A DNA stretch of 64,000 nucleotides. Source: an uncultured Lentisphaeria bacterium. GTDB lineage: Bacteria > Verrucomicrobiota > Lentisphaeria > Victivallales > UBA1829. Position numbers and translations under genes: made by a program. A model generated the notes under the pieces. The model was not told the origin of the DNA. It did not search any database and saw only the letters and a list, made by a program, of their open reading frames with translations. Position 1 is the first letter of the stretch; each line of letters starts with the position of its first letter. The stretch is taken from NCBI GenBank assembly GCA_905197955.1, contig CAJKAR010000017.1, forward strand, positions 1 through 64,000. Reading direction: 5' to 3'. Below are positions 16,384 through 24,642 of the stretch, piece by piece.

Positions 16384-17283
16384 TCAGGCGTGGATAATAT
16401 CGTATTTGACGATATCGCCGGGCAGGGTGGAGACATCCGCCCAGATCTTGCGTCCCGGATAGATCGACGTATGGATGCCCGTATGGACATTTTCCCCGAT
16501 GATGCTTCCGAATTTGCGCCGGCCGGTGTCGATCAGTTCGCCGCAGACGATACTGCGGTGATTTTTGCCGTCGTGCCGGAAATTCGAGGTGATCGTTCCC
16601 GCGCCGAAGTTTGTGTTTGAACAGACGATGGAGTCTCCGATGTAGCTCAGATGCCCCGCCGCGACTTTGTCCATGAAGATGGAGTTTTTCACTTCGACCG
16701 CCTGTCCCACATGGCACTTGTCTCCCAGCGACGTATATCCGCGGAAGTAGCAGTTCGGTCCGATCTTGCAGTTTTTCCCGATGACCGCAACCCCTTCGAT
16801 ATAGACTCCGGGCAGAATGACGGATCCTTCGCCGAGGATCAGGGTTCCGTCAATAAAGACTCCTTCCCGAACCGTTCCTTCGATCTTGCTTTCCTTGATT
16901 TCTGCGAGCAGTTCTTCATGAACTTTCAGCAGATGCCAGGGATAGAGGATCGGGAAGCTGTTTTCATCGACCGGAATTTTCGGTGCTCCGTCCGGAATGG
17001 ACTGATCGTTGTTCAGCCATGCCAGCGGTTTTCCCTCCGTATCGACGAGAATGTAGTTTTCCCTGATTCCGGCGAGTTTTGCAAGCAGTTCTTTTGATGG
17101 CCAGAATGCGAGCGGAGCGGAAAGCATTCTGTTGTCGGAAAAATCCGCAATCGCGGTCTCCCAGCGAGTCGTGATGATGTCGTTGACTGTGGTTCCCGCC
17201 ATTTTGAGATCCGCAAGCGAACTTTTGCAGCAGAGCGGGGCGAGAGTTTCCCGGTTCTCGTTCCGATAGATGAAGATCATCAT
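16384..17283 (-). CDS. Short GlmU-like protein with left-handed beta-helix acetyltransferase domain
   Basis: 299 aa. The first 130 residues resemble the N-terminal part of the alternative GlmU family (LAPLCCKSSLADLKMAGTTV, then TTRWETAIADF), but this part is short. The C-terminal half is a hexapeptide-repeat beta-helix (GVFIDGTLILGEGSVILPG through SYIGDSIVCSNTNFGAGTIT) with the SYIGDS and NFGAGT motifs of glucosamine-1-phosphate N-acetyltransferase. It starts 2 bp after glmM, so it very probably acts next in UDP-GlcNAc synthesis. A pyrophosphorylase motif (G-x-G-T-R-M) is absent, so the uridylyltransferase step is unproven here. The ATG at 17283 or 17280 may be used. Confidence 0.8.
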   Translation of the reverse strand: MMIFIYRNENRETLAPLCCKSSLADLKMAGTTVNDIITTRWETAIADFSDNRMLSAPLAFWPSKELLAKLAGIRENYILVDTEGKPLAWLNNDQSIPDGAPKIPVDENSFPILYPWHLLKVHEELLAEIKESKIEGTVREGVFIDGTLILGEGSVILPGVYIEGVAVIGKNCKIGPNCYFRGYTSLGDKCHVGQAVEVKNSIFMDKVAAGHLSYIGDSIVCSNTNFGAGTITSNFRHDGKNHRSIVCGELIDTGRRKFGSIIGENVHTGIHTSIYPGRKIWADVSTLPGDIVKYDIIHA

Positions 17284-17285
17284 TT

Positions 17286-18623
17286 TCAGCAGAGCTCCTG
17301 TTTGATATGGTTGCAGAGACGCTCGATCCACTTGTCAGCCAGTTCCTGCGATTTCGATTCAACGAGGACGCGGATTTTATTTTCCGTTCCCGAATAGCGG
17401 ATGACGACCCGTCCGGTCTCACCGAATTCGCTTTCCGCCTCAGCGATCAGAGCGGAAAGTCCGTTGATTTCGGCAACAGGCTTTTTCTCGCGGACTTTGA
17501 AGCTGACGAGGTGCTGCGGATATTCTTCCATGAATGCCGCCATTTCCGCCAGGGTCATGTTTTTTTCCTTCATGAGCTTAAGGACATGGAGGGCGGAAAT
17601 GATTCCATCTCCTGTGGTTGCGTAGTCGAGGAAGATCAGATGTCCGGACTGCTCTCCGCCGAGATTGATCTGTTTTTCCTTCATGCGTTCGATGACGTAA
17701 CGGTCTCCGACCGCGGTGATTTCCACATTAATTCCCGCCTGCTTCATCGCTGCGATGAGTCCCATGTTGCTCATGCTTGTGACCGCGATGGAATTGGAGG
17801 CAAGTTTGCCTTCCGACTTGTAATCGAGGGCGCAGAGTCCAATGATCCGGTCGCCGTTGACCACATTGCCGTTGGAATCGGAGAAGATGACGCGGTCGGC
17901 ATCTCCATCGAGAGAGATTCCGATATCGGCCCGATGCTCCCGCACCAGCTCGCACATCTGTTCCGGATGCGTGGCTCCGCAGTTTTCGTTGATGTTGGTG
18001 CCGTTCGGAGATACGGATACGGGAATGACTTCCACTCCGAGTTCTTTCAGAATCAGGGGGGCAATGTAATAGGCAGCGCCGTTGGCACAGTCGAGAACAG
18101 CTTTGATGCCTTTCAGACTTTTGCTGTGAATGGAACTTTTTGCAAATTCGATATATCTGCCGCGGGCGTCTTCGATCCGGTAAGCCTTGCCGATCTTTGA
18201 GGGGGGCAGGGTGGAGGTGTCTTCGTTCATGAGCTGTTCGATGCGGTCTTCGACTTCATCGGGAAGTTTGAATCCGTCGGCACTGAAGATTTTGATGCCG
18301 TTGTCGTCGGAAGGATTGTGCGAGGCTGTGATCATGACTCCCACATCCGCCCCCATGGACCGGACCAGATGTGCGACCGCCGGAGTCGGCATGGGTCCGA
18401 TTTCCAGCACATCCATTCCCATGCTGAGCATGCCGCTGGTGAGGGCTGTTTCGAGCATGTAGCCGGAGAGTCTGGTATCCTTGCCGATGATGGCTTTTGC
18501 CGTACCGTTTTCTTTGGCGTAAATGCGGGCGACCGCTTTGCCGACCTTCAATGCGATTTCCGGGGTGATGGGATAGGTGTTTGCTTTTCCGCGGATTCCA
18601 TCTGTTCCAAACAATCTTGGCAT
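17286..18623 (-). CDS. glmM: Phosphoglucosamine mutase
   Basis: Interconverts glucosamine-6-phosphate and glucosamine-1-phosphate for peptidoglycan precursors. The 445-aa length is right for GlmM. The start LFGTDGIRGKAN is diagnostic. The phosphoserine loop MITASHNPSDDNG puts the active serine at residue 101. The metal-binding loop DGDADR is near 239, the sugar-binding GGEQSGHLI near 320, and the phosphate-binding RYSGTENKIRV near the C-terminus. AAGGAAGGAG precedes the start. The beta-helix acetyltransferase follows at once. Confidence 0.97.
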   Translation of the reverse strand: MPRLFGTDGIRGKANTYPITPEIALKVGKAVARIYAKENGTAKAIIGKDTRLSGYMLETALTSGMLSMGMDVLEIGPMPTPAVAHLVRSMGADVGVMITASHNPSDDNGIKIFSADGFKLPDEVEDRIEQLMNEDTSTLPPSKIGKAYRIEDARGRYIEFAKSSIHSKSLKGIKAVLDCANGAAYYIAPLILKELGVEVIPVSVSPNGTNINENCGATHPEQMCELVREHRADIGISLDGDADRVIFSDSNGNVVNGDRIIGLCALDYKSEGKLASNSIAVTSMSNMGLIAAMKQAGINVEITAVGDRYVIERMKEKQINLGGEQSGHLIFLDYATTGDGIISALHVLKLMKEKNMTLAEMAAFMEEYPQHLVSFKVREKKPVAEINGLSALIAEAESEFGETGRVVIRYSGTENKIRVLVESKSQELADKWIERLCNHIKQELC

Positions 18624-18677
18624 ATGCTGACAACTCCTTCCTTATTCTTCTAAAACTGCAATTCAGTAAAATAGCGC

Positions 18678-18706
18678 GAAAAAGTGCGAAAACAAGTTTC
18701 GCAAAC
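18678..18706 (-). terminator. Terminator of the exb gene cluster
   Basis: On the minus strand, a 7-bp stem TGCGAAA / TTTCGCA with a 5-base loop, followed by CTTTTT. It lies 36 bp past the last gene of the cluster and just upstream of glmM. Confidence 0.72.
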
Positions 18707-18741
18707 TTTATTTTTTGGCAATGTTCGGAACAGAGTTGAGG

Positions 18742-18987
18742 CTAAAAACGTTTTTTCCGTTTCAAAAAGCACATTTCGTTGCAGCGGGGACAGCGTGTGA
18801 TATTGGCACTGTCGTCTTTTGCCAGGAAGGAGAGGTGACAGCGGGAACAGATGTAGAGATGTTCCTTTGCAATGGTCCAGTCCACGGAAGAGCGCTTGCG
18901 TTCATCCCGGAACCAGAGATAGGCCAGAATGATGATCCAGAAGGAGATATAGACGGAAAAAAATTGTCCGAAAGTCAGCGGAATCAT
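18742..18987 (-). CDS. Small membrane protein with zinc ribbon
   Basis: 81-aa protein of unknown function. One N-terminal membrane segment (about residues 8-25, FFSVYISFWIIILAYLWF) is followed by a basic patch and a zinc-ribbon-like pair CSRCHLSF ... CPRCNEMC, the second with an extra Cys, then a polybasic end. It overlaps the TonB-like gene by ATGA, so it belongs to the exb cluster. The topology suggests the metal-binding tail faces the cytoplasm. No family is recognised. Confidence 0.7.
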   Translation of the reverse strand: MIPLTFGQFFSVYISFWIIILAYLWFRDERKRSSVDWTIAKEHLYICSRCHLSFLAKDDSANITRCPRCNEMCFLKRKKRF

Positions 18988-19784
18988 TTTTGTGTTTTCC
19001 TCCCGCTGTTTCCCCAGTCGACGGCCACGTATTTCAGTTTCGGGAGAAGGGGTCTGTTTTCGCTGCTCCCGGCATAGACTGCCAGTGCGCCGGAAGCTTT
19101 CATATCCAGTTCCGGACTGCCAGAAGAACGGCCGACTTTGATGGTCGGCGGCATTTGCGGCAGTGCACCGGGGGTGAGCAGAAGAAGCGTCGAATGTTTC
19201 GGTTTATTTTTAAGAACCAGTTTCCGGATCTGTTCCCGGTCGGGAAAGAGATTGCCGAGATCACTTCCATCGGCGGCGGTCCACTTCGGGAAGGATTCTT
19301 TCCGCTCTCCGTCCGCCGTTTTGCCGGAAGCTGGACGGAACGGCATCGGCAGAGTCAGCGGCTGAAGAAGTGTTCCAAGACTTCTGGTCTCAAAAAGATA
19401 ACTGTTTTGCGGGAATGCCGTCTGAGAGGTCAGGGAGAGCTGGAACGGTGAGGTCGCATCATCGGCTTCCAGAGGGGATTTGCGATTTCGCTGAGCGGCG
19501 GAGAATCCCGAATCATAATCCGGTTCGGCAAACAGGGTGGGATCTCCGAATTTCAGCCAGTAGTAGAGGTCGAAGGGATCGTACTGGGCGGAGGGTACGT
19601 TGTTGACCATGACCGTGAAACGGCGGTCTGTCTGTTCTTTTTCGGGAACGCGCTTGACCGGCGTGAAAATGAACATCGGCAGAAAGTGGAGCAGGACGGC
19701 TATGAAAAGTGCCGCCGCAAAAATTTGGAGTTTTCCTCCTCTGCGGGAACAGGAACAGTCAGAGCCGGACACCGTTGCATTCAT
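18984..19784 (-). CDS. TonB-like protein without a recognisable TonB C-terminal domain
   Basis: 266 aa. The N-terminal membrane helix (about residues 20-42) reads AAALFIAVLLHFLPMFIF, with a His in the position typical of TonB anchors, and is followed by a long proline- and serine-rich periplasmic region. I cannot see the usual TonB end or a proline-lysine spacer. It lies 3 bp after exbD, where a TonB gene commonly sits. Most likely it is a lineage-specific energy transducer or a substitute partner of the ExbBD motor. Homology beyond the anchor is not recognised. Confidence 0.6.
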   Translation of the reverse strand: MNATVSGSDCSCSRRGGKLQIFAAALFIAVLLHFLPMFIFTPVKRVPEKEQTDRRFTVMVNNVPSAQYDPFDLYYWLKFGDPTLFAEPDYDSGFSAAQRNRKSPLEADDATSPFQLSLTSQTAFPQNSYLFETRSLGTLLQPLTLPMPFRPASGKTADGERKESFPKWTAADGSDLGNLFPDREQIRKLVLKNKPKHSTLLLLTPGALPQMPPTIKVGRSSGSPELDMKASGALAVYAGSSENRPLLPKLKYVAVDWGNSGRKTQK

Positions 19785-19787
19785 CTT

Positions 19788-20231
19788 CTACTCCGCGTCG
19801 AAATACCGGACCGCGCCCGCACGGGATGCCGGCGGTGTCGTGAGGAGAAACACATTGATTTTCAGGTCTTCCGCAAGGGACATGATTCGCGCAACCGTTC
19901 CATATTCCGCCGAGGCATCTGCTCGGAGAATGATGGTGGTTCTGTCCTGAGACATGCTTGCCATATCCAGGAGTTTTGTCTTGAGTCTGGCCATATCGGA
20001 GATCTCGATGTCGTTGAGAAAGACTCTGCCGCTTTTGTCGATTGTGATAATAATTTTCTTGGCTCCGAAACTGCTCCTCACCTGAATTTCCGGCAGATCA
20101 ACAGGAATTCCGGAGACCTGCACAAACGAACTGCCGATCATGAAGAAGATCAGCAGCAGGAAAAACAGACAGAGAAACGGAACCAGATCCGGACATCCCT
20201 GATGAATTTTAAGCCTTGTTTGTATTTTCAT
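19788..20231 (-). CDS. exbD: ExbD/TolR-family biopolymer transport protein
   Basis: 147-aa inner-membrane protein, part of the proton-driven ExbBD/TolQR motor. It has a short cytoplasmic start (KIQTRLKIHQGCPDLVPFL) with the conserved Asp before or at the start of its single membrane helix (LCLFFLLLIFFMIGSSF), then a periplasmic domain ending IILRADASAEYGTVARIMSLAE, which is characteristic of ExbD. I chose the ATG at 20231 because the conserved KIxTRLKIHQG begins there; in-frame ATGs at 20252/20249 would lengthen the overlap with exbB. Gene order exbB-exbD-TonB-like supports the call. Confidence 0.9.
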   Translation of the reverse strand: MKIQTRLKIHQGCPDLVPFLCLFFLLLIFFMIGSSFVQVSGIPVDLPEIQVRSSFGAKKIIITIDKSGRVFLNDIEISDMARLKTKLLDMASMSQDRTTIILRADASAEYGTVARIMSLAEDLKINVFLLTTPPASRAGAVRYFDAE

Positions 20232-20874
20232 CCTGTTTTCGAATTTCATCATTTCTGGACGCCTTGTGATGTTTGAAGAAATAAAGAATTTCCGAGGAAG
20301 CCTTTTCCATTTCCACGCAGAACGACTGGATTCGGGAAACCAGATAGTTGTAGGCAATGTGACAGATGACAGCCACAACCAGCCCCGCCGTGGTGGTCGC
20401 CAGCGCCTGATAGATGCCGCCGGAAAGATCCGCCAGCGTCAGAGAGATTCCCTGTTTTGCCTGAATGGCATCAAAGGCATCTGCCATTCCGATCACGGTT
20501 CCCAGGAGGCCGAGCAGAGGTGCAATGTAGGAGATTGTCGCCAGAATATTCATGTGGGATTCCAGGCGGGGAAGTTCAACGATGGAGGCGTCTTCAATCG
20601 ACTGCCGCACATCATCGTCGTTCTGATACGCCTGAATTGCCGCGGTGAGCAGTCGCGCCACGGGACCTGGCGTATGATCGCAGAGCGTGATCGCTTCAAT
20701 CATGCCATCTCGTTTGAGCACGTTGATCAGTCCGTTGACCAGTTCCCGCACGTTGACCTGTGCCCGGTGGAACTGGAACCATTTTTCCACAAAAATAAAC
20801 ATCGCGACGATACTGCATCCGACGATAATAATCATCACCGGTCCGCCGTTTTTGATCATTGAAAGATATTCCAT
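20209..20874 (-). CDS. exbB: ExbB/TolQ-family proton channel protein
   Basis: 221-aa MotA/TolQ/ExbB protein with three membrane helices: MIIIVGCSIVAMFIFVE near the start, then a cytoplasmic stretch, and SYIAPLLGLLGTVIGM and ALATTTAGLVVAVICHIAYN near residues 115-180, which carry the conserved proton-pathway Thr residues and the GLLGTVIGM signature. It drives the ExbD and TonB-like partner. It lies 20 bp after the TPR-protein gene and overlaps exbD by 23 bp. Confidence 0.93.
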   Translation of the reverse strand: MEYLSMIKNGGPVMIIIVGCSIVAMFIFVEKWFQFHRAQVNVRELVNGLINVLKRDGMIEAITLCDHTPGPVARLLTAAIQAYQNDDDVRQSIEDASIVELPRLESHMNILATISYIAPLLGLLGTVIGMADAFDAIQAKQGISLTLADLSGGIYQALATTTAGLVVAVICHIAYNYLVSRIQSFCVEMEKASSEILYFFKHHKASRNDEIRKQDENTNKA

Positions 20875-20893
20875 GACTTTATCCTTGCTCTTT

Positions 20894-23434
20894 TCAGGGT
20901 TTGTATTTCAACTTTTCCAGTTTCAGAATTCGTTCATCAATGAATTCCGGCTCCATGAGATCCAGGTCGGCCAGTTTCTGGAGCGCGGCGACTGCCGCTT
21001 CCACGTGGAGTTTCAGGGGACGTTTTTCCGCCATGGACGCGATCGCCTCCGCCGCTTTGGTTCCCCACAGGATCGTTGCCGATGCGGCCTGCGGATTCAG
21101 ATGGTACACTGCTGTTTTATACCGTTCCAGAGCGCTGTCATCGTTGCCGAGAAGTTCCTCGCAACGGCCGCTTTTGTAATATGCCATGGTTCGAAGCTGT
21201 TCCGGAAGATTGTTTTTCGAAAGAATCTGATTGTATCTGGCAAGAGCATCCCGATAAAGGGACTCGTCGTTTTTGCTCGACGCCTGCGTGAAAAGCGTAT
21301 CGGCGATGGAGCCTTCCGCCGCAACTTCCAGGACCGGATCCGGATGCCGTTCCAGCGCTTTGTTATAGAAATAGAGAGCCCGTTCGTAATCTCCGTTTTT
21401 TCGGAGAATATCGGCGTTCAGATAGTAGACTTCCGGAAGAGCAGGTACGTTCGGATAACGGGTGTAGAGCTGATCGAGCAGCGAGAGCGCGGCGGCGTTG
21501 TCGCCTGATTTGAATGCGATCACGGCTTTTTCCAGAAGCACTTTTGCTTTCAGCGGATCGGATTTCACCCGTTTCAGCAGATCGTCGAGAACCGCATTCG
21601 CGCGGGGCGTTGAGCCGGAATCCGCGTAATGCGAGGCCAGATTGAACAGTGCGTCGATGGCATATCGGGTATCCGGATATTTATCGACCAGAAGCCAGGT
21701 TTCCCGTTCCGCCAGAATCTCATCGCCTCTGGACTGGAAGGAGTAGATGCGCCAGTAGGCGGCCGGCGGAGCAAGCGGATCTTTCGGATATTTTGTAATC
21801 AGAAGCTGGAAAAGCCGTTCCGCTTCCAGAGCGTTTCTCCGGGCAAACGCGAGTTTTCCCGCTTTGAAAAGAGCTTTTGCGGCATAAGAGGGATCCGCTT
21901 TTGGCAGTCCTGCATAATCCTCATAGGATTTCTGCGCCTGAACCGGCATTCCGGCGGCTTCCTGCGCCATGGCTTTCAGATACAGGGCTTTCATGCCGTA
22001 TTCACTGTTCGGATCGGTTTTTCTGAGTTCCTCCGCTCCAGTGATTGTCTTTGCATAATTTTTTGCGGAAAACCAGGCAAGTGCACTCTGATAAAGAGCT
22101 TTCTGGCGGAAAGCCGGATCCTGTTTTGCTGCCTGCTGAAAGGCCTCCGCGGCTTTGACAAATTCATTTCGCCGGAAGAGAAGATCCGCAGTGAGAAAAT
22201 CCAGTTCTCCTTTCTGCTGCGGACTTTTGAAGTATCCGCGAAGAGTCTCTTCCGCCGCTTTGGAATCATTTACGGCATTCTGGAGATAGGCGCATTCCAG
22301 AACGGCTGTTTTTCGGATGGATGGTCCGGCAGCGGGATCTGCGGCGATATTTTTATACAGTTCAATCGCCTCCCCAGTTTGAGAAGCCGTTCGCAGAATC
22401 CGGGCTGTTTTCAGTTTGATGTCCGCAGTGGCATACGGCCCCTTGAACAGTTCAAACGATTTCAATGCCAGAGCCGCCGCTCTGGAGGCTTCCTTGGCCC
22501 GGTCCAGAAGAGAGACCAGTTTCTGTATGGTTTCATAGGCTCCGGCTTTGCTGCCTGCCTGAGAAAATGCCGCACGGTAGGCTTCCTGTGCCATTTCAAA
22601 GCGGCCTGTTTTTGCCGCTTCATCGCCGATGGCGGATAGAACCGCATATATGACCGGATTCTGTTCCGCAGGAAGATGGGTTATCGCATTCCGCCAGGAG
22701 GCCGCGATATTGGCGAATCCTTCCGTGCGGATGAGAGTGTAAACCATCAGAAGGCGCAGGGCATCCCGATCCGTTTCTGTAATGGTATCGGGAAGATGCA
22801 GCAGTTCTTCCAGAGCGCGGCGCGGCGTGGTGGTCGATGCCAGACAGAGAATCCGGCGTTCAAATGCGGTTTTTGCCAGAGCCGATTTGCCTGCCGCCCT
22901 CATGAGGGCAAGATAGGTATCGGCTGCGGCGGAATAGTTCCGGTTCAGCTCATGCGCATGGGCCAGCGAAGCAAGGGCACGCAGTCTCCGGGGATCTTCC
23001 GTGGTCAGTCCGGGCATGATGCGTTCAAAAATCCGGATCGCATCCGCTGGATGCCCCTGAAGAACTTTCAGGTCGGCTTTCCACATGGAGAGGGAGAGCG
23101 GATTGACTCCCGGATATCTCATCTCATATTCATTGAGAATCTGAGCTGCCATTTCAGGCATTCTGCCGAGGATGAGTGCGTCGATCTGACGTTCGTAGGC
23201 ATCGCGGAGAGAATCCTTGTCATCGGCATCGGCGGCCTCTTTTGCATACTGCGCGTAAAAGCTGGCTGCGACAGGGTAATCTCCGGCGGCAAATGACTGA
23301 TCGCCGGAGATCCGGTTCCGATAGACCGCGATATCCTGGGAAAATGCCGGAAGCAGAAGAAGGGCGGAGGCAAGCGCAAGAAAACGCTTTGCGCCTCTTC
23401 CATATTCTGTTCCAATGCGTATTTCCCGGTTCAT
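20894..23434 (-). CDS. Secreted TPR-repeat protein
   Basis: 846 aa. A cleavable-looking signal (about residues 16-32, FLALASALLLLPAFS) is followed by tetratricopeptide-like repeats along most of the chain: repeated A-x-x-x-Y/L/F patterns such as GDYPVAASFYAQYAK, KTARILRTASQTGEAIELYK and GDYERALYFYNKALERHPD. This is an extended periplasmic scaffold without a catalytic domain that I recognise. It starts 18 bp after recA and precedes exbB. Similar TPR proteins next to TolQR/ExbBD are common in cell-envelope loci (YbgF/CpoB-like), so a role as motor partner or envelope organiser is likely. Function otherwise unknown. Confidence 0.85.
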   Translation of the reverse strand: MNREIRIGTEYGRGAKRFLALASALLLLPAFSQDIAVYRNRISGDQSFAAGDYPVAASFYAQYAKEAADADDKDSLRDAYERQIDALILGRMPEMAAQILNEYEMRYPGVNPLSLSMWKADLKVLQGHPADAIRIFERIMPGLTTEDPRRLRALASLAHAHELNRNYSAAADTYLALMRAAGKSALAKTAFERRILCLASTTTPRRALEELLHLPDTITETDRDALRLLMVYTLIRTEGFANIAASWRNAITHLPAEQNPVIYAVLSAIGDEAAKTGRFEMAQEAYRAAFSQAGSKAGAYETIQKLVSLLDRAKEASRAAALALKSFELFKGPYATADIKLKTARILRTASQTGEAIELYKNIAADPAAGPSIRKTAVLECAYLQNAVNDSKAAEETLRGYFKSPQQKGELDFLTADLLFRRNEFVKAAEAFQQAAKQDPAFRQKALYQSALAWFSAKNYAKTITGAEELRKTDPNSEYGMKALYLKAMAQEAAGMPVQAQKSYEDYAGLPKADPSYAAKALFKAGKLAFARRNALEAERLFQLLITKYPKDPLAPPAAYWRIYSFQSRGDEILAERETWLLVDKYPDTRYAIDALFNLASHYADSGSTPRANAVLDDLLKRVKSDPLKAKVLLEKAVIAFKSGDNAAALSLLDQLYTRYPNVPALPEVYYLNADILRKNGDYERALYFYNKALERHPDPVLEVAAEGSIADTLFTQASSKNDESLYRDALARYNQILSKNNLPEQLRTMAYYKSGRCEELLGNDDSALERYKTAVYHLNPQAASATILWGTKAAEAIASMAEKRPLKLHVEAAVAALQKLADLDLMEPEFIDERILKLEKLKYKP

Positions 23435-23452
23435 ATGCGTCCGATCATCTGT

Positions 23453-24574
23453 TTATTGTTTTTCTGCGTCGGCTTTCGGTTCCGTTGCTGCAGGTGCTGC
23501 CGGCTGCTGAGGCGGAAGGCCCGCTGCCGCGGCTTTGCGTTCCGCAAGTTTTTCCCGGATGCGTGCAAGAATTCTTGCTTCCAGATCGCTCCGTTCCGCG
23601 ATGGCAGCTTTTGCCTGTTCACGTCCCTGGGCAATCTGTTCGCCTTCGAAAGCAAACCAGGAACCGCGCTTTTCCAGAATGCCCATGTCGGTTCCGACAT
23701 CGACAATCGAGCCGACCCGGGAGATTCCTTCGTTCCAGTTGATATCGAATTCTGCGGATTTGAACGGGGGCGCGAGTTTGTTCTTGACGATCTTGACTCT
23801 GGTTTTCGCCGCGACGACATCGTCGCCTTCCTTGATGGTTCCGATTCTCCGGATATCCATACGAATGGAACTGTAGAATTTCATGGCGTTACCGCCGGTG
23901 GTCGTTTCCGGATTTCCGAACATGACGCCGATTTTTTCACGGATCTGGTTGGTGAAGATGCAGCAGGTTCTGCTTCTGCTGATCGCACCGGTGAGTTTCC
24001 GGAGCGCCTGCGACATCAACCTGGCGTGAAGACCGACAAAGGAATCCCCCATCTGCCCCTCGATTTCCGCACGGGGAACCAGAGCGGCAACAGAGTCCAC
24101 CACGAGCACATCCACAGCATTGCTTCTGACAAGCATATCCGCAATATTCAGCGCATCTTCTCCGCAGTCGGGCTGGGAGATGAGCAGGTCGTCCACTTTC
24201 ACGCCGATTTTAGCTGCGTAGGCGGGATCAACCGCATGTTCCGCGTCGATGATTGCCGCAACTCCTCCCGCGCGCTGCGCATTGGCAATGATATGCATGC
24301 AAAGCGTGGTTTTACCGGAGGATTCAGGACCGAAGATTTCCACGATTCTTCCCCGCGGAACTCCCATGATCCCCAGGGCGATATCAAGCGAGAGCGCACC
24401 GGTGCTGATGACGGAAACATCCGTGGCGGCGGAATTGTCGCCCAGCTTCATGATGCTGCCTTTGCCGAATTCTTTTTCAATCTGAGCCAGTGCAATGCCG
24501 AGATTTTTATCGCGGGTTGCCGGATCGATTCCCGTTCTTTTGACTTTTGCGTCCTCTGCCATTTTGTTCTCCAT
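23453..24574 (-). CDS. recA: Recombinase A
   Basis: 373-aa RecA, the strand-exchange and SOS co-protease protein. Walker A is GPESSGKTTL near residue 75, followed by IIDAEHAVDPAYAAKIGV, the Walker B strand VLVVDSVAALVPRAEIEG, loop L1 GLHARLMSQALRKL, and L2 with FGNPETTTGGNAMKFYSS. The C-terminal tail is acidic/alanine-rich, as usual. No intein or frameshift. It is 68 bp downstream of gyrB on the same strand and 18 bp upstream of the TPR gene, which places it in an unusual long unit. Confidence 0.98.
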   Translation of the reverse strand: MENKMAEDAKVKRTGIDPATRDKNLGIALAQIEKEFGKGSIMKLGDNSAATDVSVISTGALSLDIALGIMGVPRGRIVEIFGPESSGKTTLCMHIIANAQRAGGVAAIIDAEHAVDPAYAAKIGVKVDDLLISQPDCGEDALNIADMLVRSNAVDVLVVDSVAALVPRAEIEGQMGDSFVGLHARLMSQALRKLTGAISRSRTCCIFTNQIREKIGVMFGNPETTTGGNAMKFYSSIRMDIRRIGTIKEGDDVVAAKTRVKIVKNKLAPPFKSAEFDINWNEGISRVGSIVDVGTDMGILEKRGSWFAFEGEQIAQGREQAKAAIAERSDLEARILARIREKLAERKAAAAGLPPQQPAAPAATEPKADAEKQ

Positions 24575-24597
24575 TTATCGTGACTGTGTATTGAGTT

Positions 24598-24632
24598 CGG
24601 CGGGCTGGATGAATCGGAAGTGCTTCCCGCCG
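24598..24632. other. GC-rich hairpin between gyrB and recA
   Basis: Arms CGGCGGG / CCCGCCG enclose a smaller palindrome GGAAGTGCTTCC. It has no T run on the minus strand, so it may attenuate or stabilise the gyrB-recA transcript rather than end it. Confidence 0.5.
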
Positions 24633-24642
24633 TGCTTGTTTT

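Noticed and set aside
18660..18741. TTGTTT / TATTTT promoter for glmM overlapping the exb terminator
   Set aside because: Spacing is acceptable but both hexamers are weak matches in A/T-rich sequence; not enough to call.
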